NCBI GenBank assembly: GCA_907163375.1
Contig: CAJQUW010000478.1
Location: forward strand, 168,852-232,851
Direction: 5' to 3'
Length of the DNA stretch: 64,000 nucleotides
Source: Prostheceraeus crozeri
Taxonomy: Eukaryota > Platyhelminthes > Polycladida > Euryleptidae
Position numbers and translations under genes: made by a program. Positions 33,436 through 44,216 of the stretch are shown piece by piece (the stretch's first letter is position 1; each line of letters starts with the position of its first letter). The notes under the pieces were generated by a model. That model worked only from the letters and a program-made list of their open reading frames with translations. It did not search any database and was not told where the DNA came from.

Positions 33436-36400
33436 ATGAATCGTGAAATGTCTCTCGGACAAGCGTCTAGGATTGATGAATTAATCAAGAAACAAATTGC
33501 TGAGTTTGATGCGCAAATTAAACATAGTAAACGTAGTAAACGTATTAAAAAACAGAAACGTACTAGGCGTAGTATTAGACGCAATATTAAAAAACAGAAA
33601 AGTGGAACAAAAGAAATATTAGAAACTCCTATTAGTGATATCTTTTTTGATGATAGAATTAAAGATGAACTTGGTGGTAATTTATGTAATTTATTTAATC
33701 CAAATGAAATTAAATATGAAAATGTATCTTTTATTAATGTGGTAAATGATATGAGGAAACTTTTAGCAAATGGTAAAATTATTAATTTACTTGGAAAAGT
33801 TATTAAAGATCAGGAAAATATAATTCAAAATTTTTACGTAACCTTCTATAATAAAAATTCATTTGAAATATGGTTTTCGAATCTGGATGAGAAATCCGAT
33901 GCTAACGAATGGATTTTTACAGGTAATATTAAATATGAAGATTTTGGAATGAAGTTAGTACAAAGATCGCATAGGGGGGCAGGGATTAATATGAAATATA
34001 GAATCAAAGAATATTTCGGTGAATATTGTTATATTCCTTCTGAAGATTTTTGTTTTATTAAATGTTATAATGTTTTACGAGGTTTTAATGAAGAACAAGG
34101 AGAAATGATGAAAGAAATGTTTAATAATTTTTTATATAAAGAGGAAGCCACATCTAAAACAGGAGTAATGTCAAACTGCAAATTTTCTCAATTCAATAAA
34201 TATTTTGGAGAATGCGCTCAATATTATAGTCCTGCCAATCGTCATTTAAATCCTAGAGGAATTGAAACGTTTCATAATTATGTTTATTACAATTATTTTC
34301 ACGCAGGTTCAACAATTGGTCACTATTGTTTAATTAATAAATCTCATAAATAAAAAGCTATTAGAGAAATTGAAAATAATTTCAAACTCATATATAAAAC
34401 AGTTACTGATGAAAATCTAACAACGCGTCCATATAAAATCATAACAAAGAAAAAAATTGACTATGGTTCAACATATATTTGGGATCTCGAAACTTTTCCC
34501 GATCCTAACTGTTCAACAGCTCATCCTATTCCTTACGCTGTAGGAGCTATTAATTTTAATAAATTTATATGTTGTTTACCGAAACAAAGATTGAAAGAAT
34601 TAGAAACACGTTTGTTAAGTGATATGATTAAAATTAAACGATCAAAAGATGAAGATGAAATTAAAAAATCTTAAAAAACAGATTAATGAGTATAATAATT
34701 TGACTGAATTAGAATTTAATAAACTTCAAAATTGTGTGAAAATATTTACGAGAACTGAGGATGATGAATGTCCGATCGGGGGAAACCCAGAGGACGTATG
34801 TCCGATCCATCAATTTTTTAAAACTCTTGGAAAATTCAATTATTCGAGAGTAACTTTAATAGCACACAATTCATCAGGTTTTGATTCCTATTTTCCGATA
34901 AAAGCTAATTTTAAATTATCTAAACCACCTCTTAAAACTTCAAGAGGAATATTGTCTGCTTCATTACAAAATCCTTATACAACTGAATGTGTTAGTAGAT
35001 ACATTCAAAAATCTTTTAGATTTAAAAACAATATGAAAATAGATTCACCGTCAGGTAAATTAGCACTTCAAACTATTATAATGAAATGTAGTTATCAACA
35101 TGTAAAAAAAGTCTTTCTAAATGGTGTGAGAATTTTAAAATTCCTATGAATGTGTGTAAATTAAATTATGAAATTGGAGACATAACGAATGAAAATTATA
35201 AAGAAAAAGAAATTGAATGGAGACCATATTTAGTTAACGATATTCTTTCTTTAGCTTTTTGTATCTACAAATATAATAATGTTATGCAAGATTTAGTTGG
35301 TGAAGATATAACTACTAATTTGACATCCTCTGCTTTAACATTTAACGGTTGGATGAAAAGCGTACAAAATGACAATATAAATATTCATTCTCATATAGAT
35401 TTATGGAAAATCTGTTAAAGGTGGAAGAGTTTCGGCAAATATAAGAAAATTCATATCGCCATTTTGTAGCATCTTGTTACCAATATTAAAACAGTATTTA
35501 CCTGGTCGCTGCGCTGGGGGGACTTTGTCCCTTGGTCGCTCCCCTGGGGGGGCTTTGTCCCTTGGAAGTAATTTAATAGATTTAATGAAACAGTATCGAG
35601 ATTTAGAAGAAAAAACTGAAATTTGTAAGAAAATTTCAAATCAACTACTTGAACAAAAAAATGAATTTCTAATGGCTTTTGATGCAACATCTTTATATCC
35701 ATCAGCTATGTATGATGAAAATTCAGAATACCCTAAAGCTGAATCAGCTAGAAAATTTCGTCAAGAAGAAGAGCGGGAAATAGTATATAAATTTAATACA
35801 CAAACATTTAGACCTGAAACTGGAATATTCTCTGTTCTGTTTCAATATCCGAATGATATGTTTTTTCAACCAGTTCCTATTAAAGATAAAGTTAAAAATC
35901 AAAATAATAATTCTCATGTAAAAGTAATCAGGTTTAGAAATGGTATATGTTATGATGTATTAACTTCTGTAGACATACAAGAAATTGTTAGATGTGGGGG
36001 AAAAATCTTACATATTACTGATGGTATAATTTATGAAAAAAATTATCAAGTTTCACCATTTCGAAATTATATTGAAAAACTTTTCAATTTGAGAAAAAGA
36101 TATAAAGCAGAAGGAAATACTGTAGGCGATGAGTTAATTAAATTATTGATGAATTCGCTATATGGCAAAACTGTGCAAAAAGATATAACCACTAAATATC
36201 ATTTATGGAATGAGGATACATTGAGAAAAAATTTCACTCAAGAAGTAAAAGATTATAAAAAATTAAATGATGAACAATATTTAGCGAAAGTAGAAATGGA
36301 AGATGAATTTCTCAAAACTAATATTGTAAAAGATGGGAAGACGACCAACGGTCTGAGCAGCTACGCTGCGACGTCATTCATGCCATCACACTTAGGTTCT

Positions 36401-36982
36401 TTCATTCTTTCTCACTCTAGAAGAATCATGAATAACTTTATTTTAGAAATTAATGGTTTCAAAGAAAAATACATTCATTATACAGATACTGATTCAATAT
36501 ATATTTCTAATGAGCTCTTCAATAAATTAGATGCTGCTGGATGTGTTGGTGGGGAATTGTGTCAAGGAAAAAATGATTATGGAAATGGTGGAATTATTTT
36601 TGCAATGTTTATTGCACCTAAAGTAAAATACTGTATTACTGTAGATGAGCAAGGGAGACTTAGTGAAAAGAAAACATTCAAAGGATATTCACAAGATAAA
36701 GTAAAAGTAGAAGATTTTCTAAAATTATATTCGGGGAAAACATTATCGACTACAGTTAATAAACCATGGAAAAGATCTTTAGAAACAGGAATTAGTATTC
36801 CTGATAAAAATAATAATACTGAAGAAAAAAAATTTTCAGGTCAAATAAATATTCTTAAACGTCAAGCACCTGATGAAAATGAAATTATGTTACCTTATAA
36901 CGGAGAAGATATTCAAGCTGAAATATTTCAAACAATCATCTGTGAGAGTAATTTAAGTGATGATGATGACACGTGGGAATAA
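33436..36982 (+). pseudogene. Polinton DNA polymerase B, protein-primed type, broken
   Basis: About 1180 codons. Exonuclease motifs: ExoI DLETFPD (34482), ExoII NSSGFDSYF (about 34869), ExoIII YLVNDILSL (about 35227). Polymerase motif A DATSLYPSAM (35681), motif B LLMNSLYGKT (about 36146), motif C YTDTDSIYI (about 36479), plus SFMPSHLGSFI. The basic N-terminus (RSKRIKKQKRTRRSIRR) and a large N-terminal region fit Polinton polymerases, where a terminal-protein region is expected. Breaks: TAA at 34351-34353, frame changes at about 34650-34672, 35104-35120 and 35415. A GC-rich 28-bp duplication at 35504-35562 inserts RCAGGTLSLGRSPGGALSLG between exonuclease and motif A. Replicates the element when intact. 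Confidence 0.95.
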
Positions 36983-36988
36983 TAACTT

Positions 36989-37140
36989 TTTTATTACATC
37001 TAAAAATTTTATAACATCTAAAAATTTTATAACATCTAAAAAATTTATAACATCTAAAAAGTTTATTACATCTAAAAAATTTATAACATCTAAAAACTTA
37101 TTACATCTAAAACTTATTACATCTAAAAATTTTATTACAT
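36989..37140. repeat. Tandem repeat between convergent genes, unit about 17 bp
   Basis: About nine copies of ATAACATCTAAAAATTT-like units between the polymerase stop and the end of the minus-strand gene. The position suggests a bidirectional termination zone, which is only inference. Confidence 0.9.
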
Positions 37141-37192
37141 ATGAAAATATATTTATGGAATATTTTGGTATTTTCTATTAAGTTTTATCATA

Positions 37193-38506
37193 TTAAGTTT
37201 CATCATATAATGTTTTATCAAAAGATAATTGAAATTTATTTTCACTAACTATTGATTCTTCATCATCATCAATTGATTCTTCATCATCATCATAAATTGA
37301 TTCTTCAACATCATAAATTACACTTTTTGGTATAGGATGCCATTCCCTGATAGGATACCATTCTCTTATTGGAATATCTAACTCTAAATTACATCTTTTA
37401 TTTGATAATAATATAATAGAGAAAAATATTGGTCTTTGATCTCTTTTGGAAAATTTAATAACACCACCATAATCTGAATCACTTTTAGTTTTTATTAAAG
37501 ATGAAAAAATTTTAAATTGATTAGATGTAAATCCTAATTTAAATTTTGTAGACCCGACACATAGTTGTCTAACAGTATCTTCAACTATACCATCATTATT
37601 ATTTTCAATTGTAAGAAAATGAAATTTAGATAAATTTTTATAATTACTAATCTTTTTATAATCTTTTTTACCATTTACAGCATTTTCAGATGTTTCAGAA
37701 TCATCATCTATATTATCATCATCTATATTATTATCATCATTATTATCATAAGATTCTTTAAGATCGGGCAAAGCCCTAGAACCTTCGGTTCGTTTATTAT
37801 GATTATGGTCATTGTTAATAGTATAAGGTGTTGTCCACATATAAATTTTTTCTTGTTGAGCTAAACCATTTATGTAAGATTTTAATAAATTAATATTTAA
37901 ATTGGAATACAATCCTATATATGTATCATCATCATATCTTTGCGGCATTTCTAATGTTTCTTGTTTATAAATTGTATCTCTATAATATACTTGACATAAT
38001 AATTCTTCATTATGTTTTTTACTCTCTATGTGAATGTTTTATTGATTTTGATCGTCAACAAATAATCTAATTTTTTCTTTCGAAAAAGATTTTAATTTTT
38101 TAACTAATTCTTTAATATTGATATAATTAATAATTTTATTTTCTATCCAATCAGTATTACTAATCGGCAAAACTGCTCTAATAAAACCATAAACATTATT
38201 ATGACCTATTATAACCATATTTTCTTTATTCAATTCTACATACGCAACATCATTATATTTACTAACAATATCCATAAATTTTATAAATGGATCACCTGGA
38301 AAAATACAATAATTAGTTTCTATAGAAGGTAAACCTTTTGTTTGTTCTCTAAATATTTCGGCTTGTAATTGAAATAAAATATTAACATCTATACATGGAT
38401 TATTATTATTATCAAAACATTTATTTTCAAATCCCGTTGATCTCGTCGAATAAGAAGAACAGGATGATGCGGACGAATATAATTTTTTTAAATTTGCTTT
38501 ATCCAT
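37193..38506 (-). pseudogene. Polinton acidic protein of unknown function, one in-frame stop
   Basis: ATG 38506 is preceded by AATAAAAAA. The frame is continuous to 37193 except for one TAA at 38039-38041; total about 438 codons. The first third has a Ser-rich start (SSASSCSSYS) and mixed alpha/beta sequence; the middle carries Asp/Asn runs (NNDDNNIDDDNIDDDS) and the tail DDDEESIDDDEESI. A GC-rich palindrome pair (GGGCaaaGCCC, GAACCttcGGTTC; 37765-37790) lies in the linker. No family recognised. It is the only long minus-strand gene in the left two thirds of the element, divergent from the fibre-like gene with a 45-bp intergenic space. Confidence 0.6.
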
Positions 38507-38551
38507 TTTTTTATTTTTATTAGAAAAAAATTTATTTTTTTTTGTTAAAAA

Positions 38552-39439
38552 ATGATGTTACCAAATGTTGGTGGAGGTGCATATATCCCGAATAATCGTG
38601 AATTAGAAATAGAGATAGAAAATTATATCATGAAAACTGGAGACGTTTTATCTGGTCCATTGCATCTATCTATTCTTCCGCAACAAAATACAGAGTTAAC
38701 AAATAAACAATATGTTGATACACAAATCAATGACTTAAAAGAAAAATATATAAACGATGTTTTGGTTCCACTGATGAATGAATTAAAGTTGCTTAAACTT
38801 AATGACAAATCATTAAACGAAAAATTATTAAAACTTGATAAAAAGGATAGAGAGCTAGAAGCAGATATAGCAAAACTTTTTAAAAAGATTTCAGAACAAT
38901 CAAAAATTTTAATATTACTTTCTATAAATTTAAAATCTGCAGTCATTAAAAATAAACATCAGATAAGAATGTTAAAAGAACAATTAGAAGATGAAATAGA
39001 AAAACTTCCTGAAAGAATTTAAAAAAATTTAAAGCAGTTACAAACTACATTCCAAAAAAGTGTTGATGAATTAAGTTCTAAAATTACTCAACAAATGAAA
39101 AAGATGAATAGAATAATAAATGAAGTAAACTCACTTAATCAAAGAGTTGATAAAATGAAAACTCTTAAAATCAATTTAGAAAATGAATTAAAGAAAAATT
39201 TACAAGAAAACTCTAAAGAAAATAAAGAACAGTTAGATTCTGTTAAAAGACAATTAGATGTTCCTAAAATTAAGTTAAATGCACTTAAAACGGCATTAAA
39301 GATTAATCAGCAGAAAATGCAAGTTAATAGAAAAGAAATTAAAGTACATCACACGCTGCTTGACGCAATAGATAAAGTGCAACAATCAATTAATAAAGTT
39401 ATCTCGAAGTTGTTGTCCATTCACAAACGTAAATCTTGA
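38552..39439 (+). pseudogene. Polinton coiled-coil protein with tail-fibre-like head
   Basis: ATG 38552 follows TTTTTTTTGTTAAAAA. Residues about 29-57 read MKTGDVLSGPLHLSILPQ then LTNKQYVDTQI, the 'G-D-x-(M/L)-x-G-P-L...NKQYVD' pattern of phage and viral tail-fibre repeats. The rest is a long heptad-like coiled coil (Leu/Lys/Glu-rich) suited to a trimeric shaft. A TAA at 39020-39022 interrupts one continuous frame of 296 codons. By analogy it could be a receptor-binding fibre attached to the capsid; that is inference from motif and position next to structural genes. Confidence 0.65.
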
Positions 39440-39497
39440 TCATAAACGTAAATCTTGATCATAAACGTAAATCTTGATCACAAACGTAAATCTTAGC
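39433..39497. repeat. Tandem repeat, unit CATAAACGTAAATCTTGAT, about 3.5 copies
   Basis: Begins within the last codons of the fibre-like gene and continues into the intergenic space. Confidence 0.9.
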
Positions 39498-39549
39498 GTA
39501 AATATTAACGTAAATATTTTTTCCCAAAAGTCAAATTTAATCCTAAAAA

Positions 39550-40094
39550 ATGCCTATAATTTATAAACACAATCTTAAACATTTTGCTTCAAATCAAAGA
39601 ATTGCTCATGAACCACGTATGAATCCTGTTTATCATTATGATAATAGAGAAACAATCGGAACACAAAAGTTCCTAGGCACCGCAGGTGCGTCCAAAAAGA
39701 AGGGGCTGGTATCTTCTCTGGTATTGGAAGTATCGTTAACTTAATTAAAAATAATAAAGATTTGATTACATCTATAGGTGCTATAGGTAGTACAGCTAGT
39801 GCAATATCAAATGCTGTCAAGTCTCAAAACGAATTAAAACAACTAGAAGCTATTCGTAAACTTAGGAATGATTCCGAAGAACTAAAAAATTTAAAAAAAC
39901 TTTCAGAGGAAACAAAAAACAAAATTGCTAACATAGCTGTTGGGGAAACCTTGAGGAGCGGAGCTCCGTCTGATAGTAAAAAAGGGAAGAAAACAGGCGT
40001 AGCCATAAAACGTTCAATTGAACCTACGGTTCGTTCAATTGAAGAAATAAGAGGTAATGGCGTGAGCAGCGGAGCTGGTCTAGCAAAATTCTAA
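39550..40094 (+). pseudogene. Polinton small virion-type hydrophobic protein, frameshifted
   Basis: ATG 39550 follows TTTAATCCTAAAAA. The N-terminus is basic/aromatic; a frameshift near 39700-39710 leads to IFSGIGSIVNLIKNN and an Ala/Gly/Ser-rich hydrophobic stretch (TSIGAIGSTASAISNA), then a Lys/Glu coiled coil. Similar hydrophobic-plus-helical proteins beside the major capsid gene of Polintons are regarded as minor virion proteins, possibly membrane-active. It carries three small palindromes (39677-39689, 39955-39967, 40020-40032). Assignment to any named family is uncertain. Confidence 0.55.
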
Positions 40095-40187
40095 AATTAT
40101 ATTTTAGTAAAATTTTTTAGTAATTTTTTTAGTAAAACTTTTTTCTGTCTGTGAGAAAAACAAAAAGTCAAACTATTTTTTATAAAA

Positions 40188-41522
40188 ATGTCTTCGCTTA
40201 TCGAAAATAAATTTAGATTAGACGATCCTCCGTTCGTCAGTAATAATCAAAAAAAGAATGACTATATAAGAATTGCTATGAATCCCGGATCTTCCAGTAG
40301 AGTAAATACTGGAGGTGATTTAATTTTTGAAGTTGATAATCAGCAGAGTTATATATATTTACCTGATTCGTTTTTACATTGTGAATATTCTTTATATAGT
40401 GATGCTAATTTTACAACACCATTACCAGATACCGATAATATTGCACTAGAGAATAATTTTTTTCCAAGATTATTTACACAAATGCGTTTAGATGTTGCAA
40501 CTCAAAATATAGAAACAATAAGTGATTCTCCAGGTGTAATTGATACAATGCTTAGATTTGTAACAATTGGTGAAAATAATAAAAAGTATGAAATCGAAGG
40601 TTGGTTTCCTGATACTAATGATGGTATAATTGTTGATGATTTAACTCACGCTGGAACAGATGCAGCAGGAATTGCGAAAGATGTAGAAAATACTGCAAAA
40701 CATTTAAATAAAACAAATAATGATGCATATAAAGAAAGACGTGAATTTAACAAGAAAAGTAAACAGACAGTAAATTGGTCATTGTCTCCATTATTCGGAT
40801 ATTTAGATTATGATAAAATATCATATCAATTAAAATTTAAATTAATAATTCATCGTACAGCAAATAATGAATTAATCTTTTTTGGTAAGACTGGAAAAAA
40901 AGCATATTTAAAAATTGATAGACTTGAATGGTGGATTAAGCATATTACTCCTAGTTTAGAGATTGAAACAGCTATTGCAAAAAGATTAAATACTAACAAA
41001 CCAATTCCAGTAAATTTTCTAAAGCGTACTGCTAGTTCAGTAACTTTTTCCGAACAAAGATTTAACTGGCATTTTACTAGAACTGCGAATACTCCAAGAT
41101 ATTTATTACTAACATTTCAAAGAAATAATTCTCCAAGTTTTGATAAGAACGACAATCTTTTTCATATTAATACAATTCGAAGTTTACAAGTTTCATTAAA
41201 TCAAACCCGTTATCCAATTGATCCATTAAGATTCGATGATACCAATAATCAATTTATGGAAGGATATGATTCTTATCGAAATCTTTGTATAGAATTTGGA
41301 GTTGAACCACAATAAACTCCTGGAGATTGGAGACATTTATATCCTGTTTTCTGTTTCGATTTAAGTGCACAATCTGAAGATATTATCAAGACTGGTTGTG
41401 ATGTAACAACTAATATTGAAAAAAAAGATTCCACAACTTCATTGATGGCTTATGGTTTATTGCTGGAAGATGTAAAATATTCTATTGAAATTCTTAATGG
41501 AAAGATGGTTAGGATAGGCTAA
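40188..41522 (+). pseudogene. Polinton major capsid protein, one in-frame stop
   Basis: ATG 40188 follows TTTTTTATAAAA. The frame of 444 codons is interrupted by a single TAA at 41313-41315. Beta-rich sequence throughout; the N-terminal GGDLIFEVDNQQSYIYLPDS, a middle QTVNWSLSPLFGYLDYDK and the C-terminal YPVFCFDLSAQSEDI match the family of the nematode protein F54H12.2, now regarded as the double-jelly-roll major capsid protein of Polintons. This forms the hexagonal capsomers. Neighbours on both sides are small hydrophobic virion-type proteins. Family assignment from recalled motifs. Confidence 0.8.
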
Positions 41523-41848
41523 AGCCAGAGGAGCTTCATTCCGATCGGTTAATAACCTGAGGACCTTTGGTCCGATAGGCTAAAGCCCAAGACTTCGTCG
41601 ATTAATTAATTTTTCTGATAACTTAAAATTTTTTTTAGTAATTAGTAATAAATTTTTTTGTAACTAGAATAGATTAAAAATTCTTAACTTAAAAATTTTT
41701 CGTAACTAGAATAGATTTAAAATTCCTAACTTAAAATTTATTCATGACTAGAATAGATCAAAATTCCTAATTTAAAATTTATTCATAACTAGAATAGATC
41801 AAAATTCTTAACTTAAAATTTTCGTAACTTAAAATTTTTTTATTAAAA
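41523..41848. repeat. Intergenic repeats and GC-rich palindromes
   Basis: 41517-41587 has several perfect small palindromes (GGCTaaAGCC twice, GGTTaatAACC, GGACCtttGGTCC). 41630-41840 has four copies of an about 45-bp unit containing CTAGAATAGAT, AATTC and TAACTTAAAATTT. No gene. Confidence 0.85.
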
Positions 41849-42328
41849 ATGTCGCAAGCGAAAAGTAATAATAAAACTGTTGAATTAAAATTACGTAATA
41901 TTGTTGACAAAAATACCACTAAAACTATTACGATTAACAAAAAAAGGTATTACATAAGTAAACCAATGATAGAGAATATTCAATTACAAGAAGAAAAGAA
42001 TGGTGGAATTCTCCCATTAATTCCACTAATAATAGGAGGCATAGCAGCAGCAGGAAGTGTTGCAGGTGGGACAGCTGGTATTGTCCAAGCAATAAATAAA
42101 AATAAATCAGAGAAGGCAGCATTAGAAGAACAAAAGCGTCATAATAGAGAGTTAGAGAAAGTTGCTAGGGGTGACGGAATAGTAGATAATTTTATTAGTA
42201 AATTAAAATTAGTTGATGAAGGAAAACGAGTTCTTAAAAATATTCTCCACTATGTTGATGATTTAATTGAAATTAAAGAAACTAAAGATGGTTCTGGAAT
42301 ATATCTAAGTCCTAGTATGATTCGGTAA
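41849..42328 (+). CDS. Polinton small virion-type protein with Gly/Ala hydrophobic core
   Basis: Intact 159 codons, ATG preceded by TTTTTTTATTAAAA. Residues about 50-75 read NGGILPLIPLIIGGIAAAGS then VAGGTAGIVQA, a hydrophobic Gly/Ala segment, followed by a charged helix (EKAALEEQKRHNRELEK) and a C-terminal domain. The layout resembles the adenovirus pX/pVI-like minor proteins described in adintovirus-type Polintons. Unbroken. Confidence 0.65.
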   Translation: MSQAKSNNKTVELKLRNIVDKNTTKTITINKKRYYISKPMIENIQLQEEKNGGILPLIPLIIGGIAAAGSVAGGTAGIVQAINKNKSEKAALEEQKRHNRELEKVARGDGIVDNFISKLKLVDEGKRVLKNILHYVDDLIEIKETKDGSGIYLSPSMIR

Positions 42329-42367
42329 AACTTTTATTTTATCTTTAAAAATTTTTTATCTTTTAAA

Positions 42368-43749
42368 ATGAATTCTACAAATTCCGAAAATTTAATTAAA
42401 TTAAAAATTGCTAATTTAAATTTATTAAATTATCTATTAAACAAAAATAAAAACTCAAATTGTAAAATTTATGAAGGTAACGACATACAAAAAACATTAG
42501 AAAACTTTCCTGGATTTATTTGGAGTAAATATTCGAAAGAAAAACATCTTCCTGGTCATTCATATACCGGTCCAGGAACTCGATTAGATATAAGACTAGA
42601 TGAGAATAATAATCCGAAACCAGGTGAAGAACCAATAAATAGAGTAGATGCCGCCGCTTATAGACATGATTTAGCTTATCGAAATCATGATCTAAGTTCT
42701 CGACATGCAGCTGATAAGAAGATGATTCAAGAATTAGATAGTATTCAAAATCCAACATTTAGAGAAAAAATTGAAAGAATGTTTGTTAAGAAAGCTTTAC
42801 AAGCTAAAATATTATTCGGTCAGGGTTTAAATGAAACGACAGCAAAGCTGTCTGAGAGCAACGCTCGAACCTACGCGTCCGAAATCCACAAGGAATATAG
42901 AAGGCCTAAATATTTATTGAAAGTAAAAGTATTTAATAAAGATGATATTTGGAGTGCTGATCTTATTCATATGCCGAATGAAAAAGATCGAACCGAAGGT
43001 TCTAAGACAGAGTCTGATTATAAATACGCATTGACCGTTATAGATTTATATACACGATACGCTTGGGTAAAGCCTTTAAAAAATAAAAGTGGTCTTTCAG
43101 CTAAATATGCGTTTGAAGAAATCTTTAAAGAAAGTAAGAGAAAGCCAAAAAATTGTTTGTTGATAAAGGGTCGGAATTTTATAACCGAAACGTTCAGCCA
43201 CTATTTGAAACAGACGAAAGTCATCGCCAAGGCTCAGTTTATTCAACTGAAAATTCAGGGAAGGCCGTAGTGATAGAAAGATTCAATCGGACGTTAAAAA
43301 ATAAATTATTCAAGAAATTTACTGAGCAAAGAAATCAGAAATGGTTGAAGATATTGCCAGGAATTGTAGAGCAGTACAATAATAAAGTTCATTCAGGTAT
43401 TGAAGAAACTCCAAAGAATGCTTCTGACGACCCTGATTTAATACGAAAGAAAATATTCGAGAATAATTATTCGAACGAGAATAATTATTCGAACGAAAAT
43501 AATTATTCGAATGAGAGTAATCCGAATTTGCAGAAACTTAAGCCGAAATTTAAAATTGGAGATAGAGTTAGAATATTTAAATGTAAGAATAAATTTGAAA
43601 AAGGCTTCGACGGATACTGGACTAAAGAAATATTTGAAGTTTCTAAAATAAATCAAAGTTATCCGATTACTTACGAAATCAAAGATTTAGATGATGAAGA
43701 TATCAGAGGCCGATTTTATCAAAATGAATTACAGAAAACAGAGCTTTAG
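42368..43749 (+). pseudogene. Phospholipase A2-like domain fused to Polinton integrase, frameshifted
   Basis: ATG 42368 follows TTTTATCTTTTAAA. Residues about 65-110 contain a calcium-loop-like YTGPGT (42563-42580), NRVDAAAYRHDLAYR (His-Asp dyad, about 42635-42680) and RHAADKKMIQEL, the pattern of the phospholipase A2 domain of parvovirus capsids and some Polintons. After a KILFGQG linker comes the integrase core: first Asp in WSADLIHM (about 42950), second in FVDKGSEF (about 43154), Glu in VVIERFNRTL (about 43269), then FKIGDRVRIF and GRFYQNEL, an SH3/chromo-like tail. A frameshift near 43153 splits the core. The repeated ENNYSN (three units) lies in the linker. No zinc-binding HHCC domain is visible. 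Confidence 0.85.
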
Positions 43750-43760
43750 CTTCGCTTGAG

Positions 43761-44216
43761 TTATGGATTGTTTAACTCTAACATTATATCTAGAAATGGT
43801 ACTCCTTTTTGTAATTTGTACAAAACGTATAAACATAATTGTCCACATTAGGTAGTGCCTGGTGTTTGAATTTGAAACGTATTGTATGTTCCCGTTCCAA
43901 GTAATTCTTTTACTTCATTTGTAGGGGGCAAACCGTATGAGTCAAAATAATAATTAGAACAGTTTATATTTCTTTGTCCTGCTGACCAATGTACGCCTTT
44001 TTCATCTGACGTATGAAGATCTGTTATGAAATTTACAGTTTGAAATTTGTTCCGGGAACTGAAGGTTCCTGTTGGCCTATTTTTTAGGAATTGTAATTCG
44101 TCTCTCATTAGAAGATGAAAATTCTTTATTCCCAATTGATTTGCGATTTTCTTTAAATCGAAATTCGTTGTTGTCTGTGTTCCATATAATTTCAAAAACT
44201 CATCTATGTTGCTCAT
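43761..44216 (-). pseudogene. Polinton adenain-like cysteine protease, one in-frame stop
   Basis: ATG 44216, preceded by ATTATAAA on the minus strand. Catalytic His in GVHW (codon 43989-43991) and the acidic residue in YYFDSYGLPP (codon 43941-43943) are present. The frame has a TAA at 43848-43850, and the catalytic Cys region (CGQLCLYVL) begins with the very next codon at 43845-43847; the frame then runs to 43761. The enzyme family processes capsid proteins during virion maturation. It converges with the integrase gene, 11 bp apart. Confidence 0.85.

Noticed and set aside
36989-37140. CRISPR-like regular repeats
   Set aside because: Direct tandem units without unique spacers, in a eukaryotic transposon.
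34351-43850. Reassignment of TAA to a sense codon in the Polinton
   Set aside because: Most of its genes also end with TAA at sensible positions, and frameshifts accompany the stops, so decay is simpler.
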